Source of the DNA: Gaiella sp051003695
GTDB lineage: Bacteria; Actinomycetota; Thermoleophilia; Gaiellales; Gaiellaceae
Direction of reading: 5' to 3'
Assembly (NCBI GenBank): GCA_051003695.1
Contig: JBPCLB010000198.1
Coordinates: 1-24,104 of the forward strand
Length of the DNA: 24,104 bases
Shown piece after piece: positions 1-7,724 of the stretch. How positions within the stretch are numbered: the first letter of the stretch is position 1; the number at the start of each line of letters is the position of its first letter. The notes under the pieces were generated by a model. The model searched no databases and had not been told where the DNA came from. It saw only the letters and a program-made list of their open reading frames with translations. The position numbers and the translations under genes are program-made.

Positions 1-719
1 GGCGCGCGGGTGCGGCCGAAGAAGACGTTGATCGCGGCGGTCGCGATGTGGAGGTGCTTCGAGTACGGGAGGTAGACCAGGAACCCGAGCACGAGCAGAA
101 GATGCGACCAGACGAGGATCCGCTCGCGCACCTCGGCCCAGGTGCCGGTGCCGAACACCTCCGCGATCGCGTTCGCAACGGGCGACCAGCCGGCGGGCCA
201 CTCGTTCAGACCGACCGCGATCCGCGATGCGTGCCACAGCAGCAATGTCGTCACGATCAGCGTGATCAACGCGAGGATCAGGTCGGCCTCGCCGAGGTGG
301 CTGCCCCTGAAGCGCTCGGGTCGCTGCACCTTGCGAATCCAGAACGCGGTCGCGATTCCGACGAGCACGAGCACGACGAAGACGTCGACGAGGAGAGCGA
401 ACCAGCCCTGGCTGCCGAGCCACGGGATCGTCCACTCGCGGTCGACCGCGCCGAGCAGCGCCATCACGATCGTCGGGAAGAGCACGATGAAGCCCCAGAA
501 GACGAACGCGTGCGCAAGCCCGGGGATCAGCCGTTGCAGGAGCTTGCGCTGGCCGAGCACGACGACTGCCTCGTTCCTGACGCGGCGTGGCAGCTCGTCG
601 AAACGGCCGGTCGGCTTGCCGAGGCGGACGATCCGCACGAGGAGGAGCGCCCGGCGGGTGAAGAGCCCGCCGGCGATCGCGACGACGCCGAGCAGAGCAG
701 CAGCGGAGAGGGCGGTCAC
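1..719 (-). CDS. (Fe-S)-binding oxidoreductase, membrane N-terminal part (partial)
   Basis: This is the N-terminal ~239 residues of a membrane-bound electron-transfer protein, truncated by the window edge. The frame stays open to base 1. It begins TALSAAALLGVVAIAGGLF, then RIVRLGKPTGRFDELPRRV, then GQRKLLQRLIPGLAH, and ends with LPYSKHLHIATAAINVFF. These are the conserved signatures of the nitrate-reductase-gamma-like membrane domain that precedes the HdrD/GlpC-type CCG-iron-sulfur half in DgcB-like proteins. About five hydrophobic helices are visible. The cysteine-rich half would lie beyond the window. It follows etfA on the same strand, so it probably takes electrons from ETF to the quinone pool (inference). 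I chose GTG at 719; GTG at 809 is also in frame, but would begin with a peptide translated from two hairpin repeats and is less likely. Confidence 0.85.
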   Translation of the reverse strand, partial: MTALSAAALLGVVAIAGGLFTRRALLLVRIVRLGKPTGRFDELPRRVRNEAVVVLGQRKLLQRLIPGLAHAFVFWGFIVLFPTIVMALLGAVDREWTIPWLGSQGWFALLVDVFVVLVLVGIATAFWIRKVQRPERFRGSHLGEADLILALITLIVTTLLLWHASRIAVGLNEWPAGWSPVANAIAEVFGTGTWAEVRERILVWSHLLLVLGFLVYLPYSKHLHIATAAINVFFGRTRA

Positions 720-735
720 GAGTTGGCCGAGAGGA

Positions 736-810
736 GCCTGGCTGAAGCCAGGCGCCTCTTGGGTCTCCGGCGCCGCTCTGTCGCCCGGTGCCTGGCTGAA
801 GCCAGGCACC
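736..810. repeat. Pair of hairpin repeats between etfA and the Fe-S oxidoreductase gene
   Basis: Two copies of the dyad GCCTGGCT-GA-AGCCAGGC are present, at 736-753 (8-bp arms) and at 787-810. The second copy extends to perfect 11-bp arms, GGTGCCTGGCT/AGCCAGGCACC. They fill the 91-bp gap just after the etfA stop. Possible roles are an intercistronic mRNA stem-loop or members of a REP-like family; a degenerate relative lies at 15923-15947. Confidence 0.8.
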
Positions 811-1758
811 TCATGCGCCGCGAACCCGCCGCAACTCCGCCGAGATCGCGGGCAGCACCTCGTGGAGGTCGCCGATCACCGCGTAGTCGGCGACCGACAT
901 GATCGGCGCCTCCGGATCGGTATTGACTGCGAGGATCCGCTTCGCCCCCTTGCACCCGGCGATGTGCTGCGTCGCGCCCGAGACACCGCAGGCGATGTAG
1001 ATCTCCGGCGCGATCTTCGACCCGGTCTGGCCGACCTGGTCGGTGTGCGGACGCCAGCCTGCCATCGTCACCGCCCGCGAGCAGCCGACTGCCCCGTCGA
1101 GGAGGCCCGCGAGCTCTTCGACCGGGCCGAACCCCTCGGCCGACCCGACCCCGCGCCCGCCCGTGACCACGACCTTCGCATCGGGGAGCGAGACGCCTGC
1201 CGACGCAGCGGCAACCCGGTCGCGGACCCGAACGACGAGGTCGGCGTCGACGAGCTCCGGCACGAACGGCTCGATCGCTCCGGGGCTTCCCGGATCGGCG
1301 GCGGGCACCGCGTGCGGGGCGACCGTGAGGAGCGCCCGACCGGCATGGAGGTGTGCCTCCTCGAGCAAGCTTCCACCCCACCGAACCCGCCTGAGCGCGA
1401 GCGGATCTCCGGGCGTGACCGCGATGCAGTTCGCCGCGAGAGGCTCGCCCATCCGCACCGCAGCTCGTGCAAGGGCGTCGGTCGCGTGCTCGGAGCCCGG
1501 TGCGACGACTGCTGTCGCGCTGACACGCTCGGCGACCTCGCACACGATCGCCGCCCAGGCGTCGGGCGCAAACGCGTCGAGGGCGTCGTGCTCGGCGACA
1601 TGCGCGACCTCGACCGGCGCAGCTGCGGCTGCAGCCCGTGCCCCCGGGCCGATCAGCAGCCCGTGGGTCGACCCACCGAGGCTCTGCGCCAGCGTGAGCG
1701 CCTGCCGCGAGATGTCTGTCGGCGCGCCGTCGGCATGCTCGAGCAGGACGAGGTTCAC
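811..1758 (-). CDS. etfA: Electron transfer flavoprotein subunit alpha
   Basis: This is the 315-residue FAD-carrying subunit of ETF, which accepts electrons from flavin dehydrogenases and passes them to a membrane oxidoreductase. The C-terminal FAD domain is unmistakable: VVTGGRGVG at about 197-205, then GCSRAVTMAGWRPHTDQVGQ and TGSKIAPEIYIACGVSGA at about 225-262, and ILAVNTDPEAPI with DYAVIGDL near 275-298. The length is normal for the family. The start is GTG at 1758, which overlaps the etfB stop in a GTGA tetranucleotide, so the two subunits are translationally coupled. The frame continues upstream inside etfB, but the family N-terminus (VNLVLLEHADG) fits the GTG. Its position beside a DMGDH/SARDH-type dehydrogenase indicates that enzyme as electron donor. 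Confidence 0.96.
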   Translation of the reverse strand: MNLVLLEHADGAPTDISRQALTLAQSLGGSTHGLLIGPGARAAAAAAPVEVAHVAEHDALDAFAPDAWAAIVCEVAERVSATAVVAPGSEHATDALARAAVRMGEPLAANCIAVTPGDPLALRRVRWGGSLLEEAHLHAGRALLTVAPHAVPAADPGSPGAIEPFVPELVDADLVVRVRDRVAAASAGVSLPDAKVVVTGGRGVGSAEGFGPVEELAGLLDGAVGCSRAVTMAGWRPHTDQVGQTGSKIAPEIYIACGVSGATQHIAGCKGAKRILAVNTDPEAPIMSVADYAVIGDLHEVLPAISAELRRVRGA

Positions 1759-2522
1759 CGGACGACACCGATCCGCTGCAGGAGCGCGACAACCGCGGGC
1801 GCCGCCTCGGCGCCCCGGCCGAGCACCTCGGCCTCCTTCGCCTGACCCTCGGGCACGACGAGCCGCACTCGCTCGAGCCGCGACGCGGGATGGGCCGGGG
1901 TCGAGATGTCGAGCGACTTGCGGGCGGCGCGCATCCGCCCCGGCACGGACGGATACCGCGGGAGATTGAGGCCCTCGAGCACGGTGACGACGGCGGGCAG
2001 CGGCAGCTCGTAGACGTCGCGCCCACCTCCACGCTCCTGCTCGGCGCGCACGCCGCTGTCGGCGATCGTGACCCCCTTGATCCCGGTCGCGCACGGCCGC
2101 CCGAGCGCGTACGCGCAGCGCGGACCGACCTGGTAGCCGCCCGAATCGGCCGACTCGTTGCCGAAGAGGATCAGATCGAACGCGCCCGAGCTCGTCTCGT
2201 CGGCCCGGATCGCCTCGGCGATCGCGCCCGCGGTGGCCTCGGGATCCCACTCCTCGCCGTCGGTCTCGAGGTGAAGCGCACGATCGATCCCCATCGCGAG
2301 CGCGTCGCGCAGCTGCTCGGAGGCGTCCGCCGAGCCGAGCGTGAGCACGACCGACTCGCCGCCGTGCTGCTCGACGAGCCGCACGGCTTCCTCGACCCCG
2401 CATTCCTCGTGGGGGCTGATCGTGAAGCCGAGGTGCTTCGTCTCGATCGCCTGCTCGTCGGGCGTGAGGACGATCCGGCCGCCGGTCAGCGGCACCCGTT
2501 TGATGCAGACGAGGATCTTCAT
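1755..2522 (-). CDS. etfB: Electron transfer flavoprotein subunit beta
   Basis: This is the 255-residue AMP-binding beta subunit, which forms the soluble ETF heterodimer with EtfA. It begins MKILVCIKRVPLTGGRI, the usual EtfB N-terminus. It contains the ISPHEECGVEEAVRLVE segment at about 36-52, the nucleotide-contact region LILFGNESADSGGYQVGP at about 118-135, and the C-terminal LPAVVTVLEGLNLPRYPS stretch. The ATG at 2522 has a GAGG ribosome-binding sequence 8 bases upstream. It lies 64 bp after the dehydrogenase gene and overlaps etfA by 4 bases. Gene order and co-direction indicate one transcript with the dehydrogenase. Confidence 0.96.
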   Translation of the reverse strand: MKILVCIKRVPLTGGRIVLTPDEQAIETKHLGFTISPHEECGVEEAVRLVEQHGGESVVLTLGSADASEQLRDALAMGIDRALHLETDGEEWDPEATAGAIAEAIRADETSSGAFDLILFGNESADSGGYQVGPRCAYALGRPCATGIKGVTIADSGVRAEQERGGGRDVYELPLPAVVTVLEGLNLPRYPSVPGRMRAARKSLDISTPAHPASRLERVRLVVPEGQAKEAEVLGRGAEAAPAVVALLQRIGVVR

Positions 2523-2586
2523 CCGCCCAACCTCGCAGCCGCGCCCGCCGGAAGGGCTCCTAGGTGGCTTGCACAGCGAGACACCC

Positions 2587-5103
2587 TCACGAGCGAATCC
2601 TCGCGTTCTCGGGGTCGAAGAGGGCGGTCGAGCCCGCGACGGCGACGGTGACGGGGAACCGCTCGTTCATGTACTCGACCGCGAGCTCTGCCGACCCCTC
2701 GACCGCACGCTCCGGTGGCAGGTAGGCCATCAGCACGTACTTTCCCACCGACGGGGCGGCACCGGCGCTCGTGACGTACGAGCGACGTCCCTTCGCGTCG
2801 GTGAGCGGCGATCCGTCGCGCAGCACGATCGGCTCGCGTCCGAGGGGATACCGCTTCACGCCGAAGGCAGACGCGTGGTCTTCGACGGTGAGCGTGCACA
2901 GGATCGCCGCAGGCTCTTCCTCCCGATGCCGCAGATGCGCCTCCTTGCCGACGAAGTCCTGCTCTTTGACCTTCGGTCGCTGCATCCCCGCCTCGACCAC
3001 CGTGTACTCGGTCTCGAGCTCGGCGCCGTAGGCGCGGTAGCACTTTTCCAGCCGGCCGGTCGTGCCGTAGACACCGATCCCGCAGGCCGTGAGTCCGTGC
3101 GGCTCGCCGGCCTCCCAGAGCACGTCCCAGAGACGCGCGCCCTGTTCCATCGGGACGTACAGCTCCCATCCGAGGTCGCCCACGTATGAGATCCGCGACG
3201 CGAGCGCGAGCTGCGAGCCGATCTCGACCGTTCGGCACGTGCCGAACGGAAAGCCCTCGTGCGAGATGTCGTCCGCGGTGACGCCGGAGAGGATGTCGCG
3301 CGCCCGCGGCCCCCAGAGGCCGATCGTCGTCCAGGCTGTGGTCACGTCGACGAGGCTCGCGGAGCCGTCATCGGGCAGGAGGTCGGCGAAGAGCTTGCGG
3401 TCGGCCATGCCGTGCGCGCCACCGGTCACGATCCGGAACGACTCGTCGCCGATCCGCATGATCGTGAGGTCGGACTTGAACCCCCCGCCCGGGCCGAGCA
3501 CCGGCGTGTAGACGACGCGGCCGACCGCCACGTCCATCTGCGCGAGTACCGCCCGCTGCAGCGCGTCGAGCGCCCCCGCGCCCTGAACGTCGAAGATCGC
3601 GAAAGCGGAGAGATCGAAGAGCCCGGCGTGCTCGCGCATCGCCAGGTGCTCGGCATTGATGATCGGTGACCACCAGCGCGCGTCCCATTCGGCGTCGCGC
3701 GGCTCGACGCCAAAACGCTCGACGAGCGGCGCGTTGGCCCCGTACCACTGGGGTCGCTCCCAGCCGACCGCCTCGTAGCAGACGGCGCCGAGTGCCTCCT
3801 GCCGCTCGTGCATCGGCGAGCGGCGGAGCCCGCGCTCGCTCGACCACTGCTCGGTCGGATGGACGATCCCGTAGGTCTTCGGAAACGCCTCGAAGGTGCG
3901 TGCCTTGACGTGCGCGCGCGTCTTCTGGTGTGCGTGGAAACGGCTGATGTCCGAGCTGTGCAGGTCGATGTGCGACTCACCGTGCACCATCCACTCGGCG
4001 AGAGACTTGCCGACCCCCGGGCCTTCCTTCACCCAGACCGCCGCCGCCGACCACAGGCCCTTGACCTCAGGCGTCTCGCCGAGGATCGGCATCCCGTCGG
4101 GCGTGAGCGCGATCAGCCCGTTGATCGCGTACTTCACGCCGACCGACTCGTCACCGACGATCTCCGGCATCAGCTCGAGCGCGTGCTCCATCTGCGGCTC
4201 GAAGTCGGCCTGCGTGAAGGGAAACTCGGTCGGCGAGAGCGCGGCCTCCTCGAGCGAGGGGATCTCCTCGGGGTCGTGGAGGATCGAGCGGTGGGCGTAG
4301 GAGCCGACCTCGAGCCCGACGCCGTCCTGGCGCTCGTACATGAAGACGTCCATGTCGCGGACGATGGGGAACTCGATCGCCCTCGTGCTTCGCTCGAAGC
4401 GCGGCACCGGGCCGATGTCGATCATCTGGTGAACCGCAGGCGTGAGCGGGATGTACGTCCCCGCCATCCGCGCGAGGAGCGGGCTCCAGACGCCGCAGGC
4501 GATCACGACGGTCTCGCACTCGATCGCGCCGCGCGAGGTGTGTACCCGACGGATGCGACCGCGCTCGACGTCGAGCCCGCTGATCTCGGTCGACGCATGG
4601 ATGCTCAGCGCGCCCGCCGCGACCCCGCGCTCCCGCATGAGCGTTCCCGCTTGCAGCGAGTCGACGACCGAGACGGTCGGGCAGTAGAAGCCACCGAGCA
4701 GGATCGTCTCGTCGATGAACGGGACGAGCTCCTTGATCTCGGCCGGGGTGACGAGCCGCGCGGTGTCGACGCCCCACGCCTTCGCCGAGGCGATCCGCCG
4801 CCGCAGCTCCTCCAGCCGCTCCTCGGTGCGCGCGACCTCGATCCCGCCGCACTCGGTGTTCACCCCGAGCTCCACGTACTGACGCTGAGACTCGAGCGTC
4901 AGCTGTGTCATCTCCTTCGAGTGGTCGACCGGAAAGATGAAGTTGGAAGCGTGACCCGTCGACCCACCGGTGTTCGGGAGCGGCCCCTTGTCCAGGAGCA
5001 CGACGTCCGTCCAGCCGAGCCGGGTGAGGTGGTAGGCCAGGCTCGAGCCGACGATCCCGCAACCGATCACGACGGCGCGGGCGGTCTCGGGGAAGGATGT
5101 CAT
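2587..5103 (-). CDS. FAD-dependent dimethylglycine/sarcosine dehydrogenase-type protein with GcvT domain
   Basis: This 838-residue two-part enzyme oxidises an N-methyl group and passes the resulting one-carbon unit to tetrahydrofolate. The N-terminal DAO-type FAD domain has the dinucleotide fold VVIGCGIVGSSLAYHL (11-26) and the segment GGSTGHASN. In it, His51 lines up with the histidine that carries covalent FAD in mammalian DMGDH. The C-terminal half from about residue 440 is a folate-binding GcvT domain (for example LFDLSAFAIFDVQG, SYVGDLGWELYVP, GIGVYGTTGRLEKCYRAYG). The ATG at 5103 is preceded by GAGAG. The open frame continues upstream, antisense in content to the family and into the Rieske gene, so the longer version is rejected. 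Followed by etfBA, it probably uses ETF as acceptor, as mitochondrial DMGDH does. The exact substrate (dimethylglycine, sarcosine or another N-methyl amine) cannot be read from the sequence. Confidence 0.92.
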   Translation of the reverse strand: MTSFPETARAVVIGCGIVGSSLAYHLTRLGWTDVVLLDKGPLPNTGGSTGHASNFIFPVDHSKEMTQLTLESQRQYVELGVNTECGGIEVARTEERLEELRRRIASAKAWGVDTARLVTPAEIKELVPFIDETILLGGFYCPTVSVVDSLQAGTLMRERGVAAGALSIHASTEISGLDVERGRIRRVHTSRGAIECETVVIACGVWSPLLARMAGTYIPLTPAVHQMIDIGPVPRFERSTRAIEFPIVRDMDVFMYERQDGVGLEVGSYAHRSILHDPEEIPSLEEAALSPTEFPFTQADFEPQMEHALELMPEIVGDESVGVKYAINGLIALTPDGMPILGETPEVKGLWSAAAVWVKEGPGVGKSLAEWMVHGESHIDLHSSDISRFHAHQKTRAHVKARTFEAFPKTYGIVHPTEQWSSERGLRRSPMHERQEALGAVCYEAVGWERPQWYGANAPLVERFGVEPRDAEWDARWWSPIINAEHLAMREHAGLFDLSAFAIFDVQGAGALDALQRAVLAQMDVAVGRVVYTPVLGPGGGFKSDLTIMRIGDESFRIVTGGAHGMADRKLFADLLPDDGSASLVDVTTAWTTIGLWGPRARDILSGVTADDISHEGFPFGTCRTVEIGSQLALASRISYVGDLGWELYVPMEQGARLWDVLWEAGEPHGLTACGIGVYGTTGRLEKCYRAYGAELETEYTVVEAGMQRPKVKEQDFVGKEAHLRHREEEPAAILCTLTVEDHASAFGVKRYPLGREPIVLRDGSPLTDAKGRRSYVTSAGAAPSVGKYVLMAYLPPERAVEGSAELAVEYMNERFPVTVAVAGSTALFDPENARIRS

Positions 5104-5120
5104 GTCATCTCTCGGCTTGC

Positions 5121-5153
5121 TGATATATGAGTATGCTGCAGTAGGATATACCA
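5121..5153 (-). promoter_or_regulatory. Candidate GntR/FCD operator pair upstream of the dehydrogenase gene
   Basis: In an otherwise GC-rich gap, two imperfect AT-rich palindromes occur: TGATATATGA at 5121-5130 and GGATATACCA at 5144-5153. Their centres are 23 bp apart, about two helical turns. They resemble TGGTATACCA-type sites bound by FadR/FCD GntR proteins. The same motif occurs in front of the betaine-type ABC operon at 13685-13705. The surrounding AT-rich stretch may also hold the promoter. Assignment to the GntR gene at 8855-9523 is inference. Confidence 0.5.
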
Positions 5154-5225
5154 CCTGCCGCGACGCTGCAAGACGCACCCAACCGAGGCCGGAACACTCG
5201 TCGCTGCCTTCGGCAGCAGGCGACT

Positions 5226-6386
5226 TCAGGCATCTGCCCCGCCGCAGGTGGGGATACGTTGCGGCTCGGACTCCGCGCGAGCGGCTTCCGAGCTCGCAGA
5301 CAAGCCGTCGTGCACGAGCAGCTGGAAGTGCTGCAGCAAATGCTCGCTGTCGAGCAGTAGGCGTCCGTGCTCGATCGCGCCCGACCGTAGCCCGCGGTGG
5401 ACGGAGGCGACGAGCTCGGTGTCTTCCGCCCCCACGGTGCCGCCGAAGGCGGTGATCTCCTCGATCAGCTCGGGCGGGGTGCCGGGCGCCCAGAAGCCGT
5501 CGACGTACGAGGCAGTGTGGTTCTCGTCGATCGGATCGAAGACGAGCACGCGCAGATGGGCCGGGCCGGGGAGCGTGTTCAACGTCCAGTTCGGCCAAAC
5601 GAAGTGGAACTGGCTCGAGCGGATCTCGCCGTCGGGCTGGTACGGCTGGTTCGCGGCGCCCTCGTTGACCGGGCCGAGCTGGCTCGACGTCCAGCGGGCG
5701 GTCGACAGCGCGTACTGGTCGGGATCGACGTCGATCAGTCGGCTGAAGCTCTTGTGCGCGACCGGGCAGTGGTAGCACTCGAGGAAGTTCTCGACCGCGA
5801 TCTTCCAGTTCGCCTCGACGAGGAACTCGCGCGAACGGCCGGTGTACTCGAGCGCCGAAGGGTCGAGCCCGCACGAGGCCACGACCTCCGGCAGGTCACC
5901 CAGAGTCTCCGCGAGCGGGGGCGCGTCGAGGTCGGGGTTGACGAGGACAAGGGGACCCCACGTCTCGACCTGCGCCCGGACGAGACTCCACTCCGAGCGG
6001 TCGAAGCCCGGTTCGCGATCCGACCGTGGGGCCGCGCGCAGCGACCCGTCGAGGTCGTACGTCCAGGCGTGATACGGGCACTGGAGCGTCTCGCGCTTGC
6101 CACAGCCCTGCGCGACCTCGTGGCCTCGGTGGCGGCAGACGTTGACGAACGCCCGCAACTCCCGGTCTCGGCCGCGCACGACGACGATCGGCACCCCTCC
6201 GACCCGGCAAGTGAGGTACTGACCGGGGTCTGCGACGTGCTGCACCGTGCCTGCGTACTGCCATGTGTGCCGAAAGATCCGGTCTTGCTCGAGCCGGAAG
6301 ATGTCCGGGTCGGAGTACCAGGAGGCGGGCAAGGTCAGACCCCGGGCGAGCTGCTCACGAAGACCCGATCCGGCGTCGATCGCCAT
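5226..6386 (-). CDS. Rieske non-heme iron oxygenase, alpha subunit (GbcA-like)
   Basis: This 386-residue aromatic-ring-hydroxylating-type oxygenase has an N-terminal Rieske [2Fe-2S] domain, with C84 and H86 in NVCRHRGHE and C103 and H106 in LQCPYHAWTY. The catalytic domain carries the mononuclear-iron signature NWKIAVENFLECYHCPVAH, giving ligands H206 and H211 and bridging acid E203. Family members in this gene context (GbcA, carnitine and stachydrine demethylases) remove a methyl from a quaternary ammonium as formaldehyde. Glycine betaine is the likeliest substrate because a DMGDH-type gene follows and a betaine-type importer lies nearby. Proline betaine or carnitine are alternatives. The ATG at 6386 has no clear Shine-Dalgarno. 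No reductase partner (GbcB-like) is in the window. Confidence 0.9.
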   Translation of the reverse strand: MAIDAGSGLREQLARGLTLPASWYSDPDIFRLEQDRIFRHTWQYAGTVQHVADPGQYLTCRVGGVPIVVVRGRDRELRAFVNVCRHRGHEVAQGCGKRETLQCPYHAWTYDLDGSLRAAPRSDREPGFDRSEWSLVRAQVETWGPLVLVNPDLDAPPLAETLGDLPEVVASCGLDPSALEYTGRSREFLVEANWKIAVENFLECYHCPVAHKSFSRLIDVDPDQYALSTARWTSSQLGPVNEGAANQPYQPDGEIRSSQFHFVWPNWTLNTLPGPAHLRVLVFDPIDENHTASYVDGFWAPGTPPELIEEITAFGGTVGAEDTELVASVHRGLRSGAIEHGRLLLDSEHLLQHFQLLVHDGLSASSEAARAESEPQRIPTCGGADA

Positions 6387-6446
6387 GGCGGGAGATTAGA
6401 GATGCGGGCGACGCGCTGTGCGCGGCACCCCTCGCTTCGTGTGATC

Positions 6447-7724
6447 ATGATCGAGATGAGATTCCTACTCCCGTTTGTCGTTTTTGGTGTGCTTGTTGGG
6501 GGTGTTGCGGCATCCAGAGGGGCGCAGCCGTCGCGCTCGGTCGGCCTGCCGTGGGACGGACGCCTCGTCGCGGGAGTCCAACTCGAAGCAGAGGGGAAGC
6601 ACTTCTTCAGCTGGGATCCTGTCCTCGACCGGTCGCCGAACCGTGACTGGCGACGCCACGGGAACGAGCGCCTGGTGCGGACCCTTCGACAGGTTCTCGA
6701 CGCGTATGCCTCGGCTAATCCGGACGCGCCGCGGGTCGGGATCGGCGATCTCTCGCTCGCAGACGGCGGCGAGTTCGGTCGTCGGTTCGGCCCGCCGGGA
6801 CATGCCTCGCACCAGAACGGGCTCGACGCGGACGTCTACTACCCGCGCAAAGACGGCCGCGAGCGCGAGCCCGAGCGCCCGGGACAGATCGATCGCCGTC
6901 TTGCCCAGGAGCTCGTCGGCCGCTTCGTGGCGGCGGGCGCGACGAAGGTGTTCATCGGCCCGCGTACGGGTCTGACAGGGCCGCCCGCGATCGTCGAGGT
7001 GCTGCCTGCGAATCACGACAATCACATGCACGTCCGGCTCGCCGGCGACGGCGTGAGGGCGGCCCTGGTTGGCGAGAGCGAGCGTGGGCTGCCGATTCGC
7101 GCCTTCGCGCTCGGGCGCGGCCCGGTCCGCGTGCTCGTCGTCGGCTGCGTCCACGGCGACGAGTGCGCGGGGAGCGTGGTCGCCCAGCGGCTCCTGCACG
7201 CGAAGCCGCCGAGCCGCGGCTCGATCTGGGTCGTGCCCGACCTGAATCCCGATGGTTGGCTGCTCGAGCGCCGGACGAACGCGCGCGGCATCGACCTCAA
7301 CCGCAATTTCCCAGGCACGTGGCAACCGCTCGCGAGCTCGGGTCCGCGCCCTGCCTCGGAGTCCGAGACCCGCGTCGCGATGCGCCTCGTCCGGCGACTG
7401 CGCCCTCGTTTGACGATCTGGTTCCACCAACCGCAGGCGCTCGTGCGGGCGACCGGTCGCAGCGAGGGCGTCGCAGTGCGGTTCGCGCGGCTCTCCGGCA
7501 TGCGGTTCGCTCGCATGCCACGGCCACCGGGGTCGGCGACCTCGTGGCAAGAGCGCATCCTGCCCGGGACGCGTTCGTTCGTCGTCGAGCTTCCGCGAGG
7601 CGAGCTCCACATCCGCGAGGCGGGACGGTACAGCTGCGCCATCTTGCGACTCACGCGGGAGCTCGCTGGCCCAGGTGGTGCCCCGCTCACAACGAGGCCG
7701 GGGGGCTCGGGCTGCCTCTCCTGA
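6447..7724 (+). CDS. Secreted murein hydrolase: MepA-like endopeptidase fused to M14 carboxypeptidase
   Basis: This 425-residue protein has a hydrophobic N-terminal export segment (about 5-22) and two zinc peptidase domains. Residues ~30-205 resemble penicillin-insensitive murein endopeptidase. H122 and D129 in SHQNGLDADV have the same 7-residue spacing as E. coli MepA H113/D120, and H193/H195 in NHMHVR match its HxH. Residues ~215-405 are an M14 (MpaA-like) carboxypeptidase: zinc ligands H236 and E239 in VHGDE and H327 in WFHQP, substrate residues in NARGIDLNRNF (about 278-288), and likely catalytic E381 in VVELPRGE. Expected action is cleavage of peptidoglycan cross-links and then trimming of the peptides, outside the membrane. 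The start is ATG 6447; ATG 6456 would also leave the signal intact. It is divergent from the Rieske gene across 60 bp. Confidence 0.88.
   Translation: MIEMRFLLPFVVFGVLVGGVAASRGAQPSRSVGLPWDGRLVAGVQLEAEGKHFFSWDPVLDRSPNRDWRRHGNERLVRTLRQVLDAYASANPDAPRVGIGDLSLADGGEFGRRFGPPGHASHQNGLDADVYYPRKDGREREPERPGQIDRRLAQELVGRFVAAGATKVFIGPRTGLTGPPAIVEVLPANHDNHMHVRLAGDGVRAALVGESERGLPIRAFALGRGPVRVLVVGCVHGDECAGSVVAQRLLHAKPPSRGSIWVVPDLNPDGWLLERRTNARGIDLNRNFPGTWQPLASSGPRPASESETRVAMRLVRRLRPRLTIWFHQPQALVRATGRSEGVAVRFARLSGMRFARMPRPPGSATSWQERILPGTRSFVVELPRGELHIREAGRYSCAILRLTRELAGPGGAPLTTRPGGSGCLS

Noticed and set aside
142..1845. Long plus-strand open frame opposite the Fe-S, etfA and etfB genes
   Set aside because: It is an antisense shadow of high-GC coding DNA; Arg/Pro/Ser-rich, no family motif, and the minus strand encodes clear conserved proteins.
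3808..5130. 440-codon plus-strand open frame opposite the dehydrogenase gene
   Set aside because: Its composition is that of an antisense frame (charged, Asp/Arg-rich) and it lies entirely over the strongly supported FAD/GcvT gene.
5104..5874. N-terminal extension of the dehydrogenase frame into the Rieske gene
   Set aside because: The extension has no family similarity, overlaps the Rieske catalytic domain in another frame, and crosses the AT-rich promoter; ATG 5103 fits the family N-terminus.
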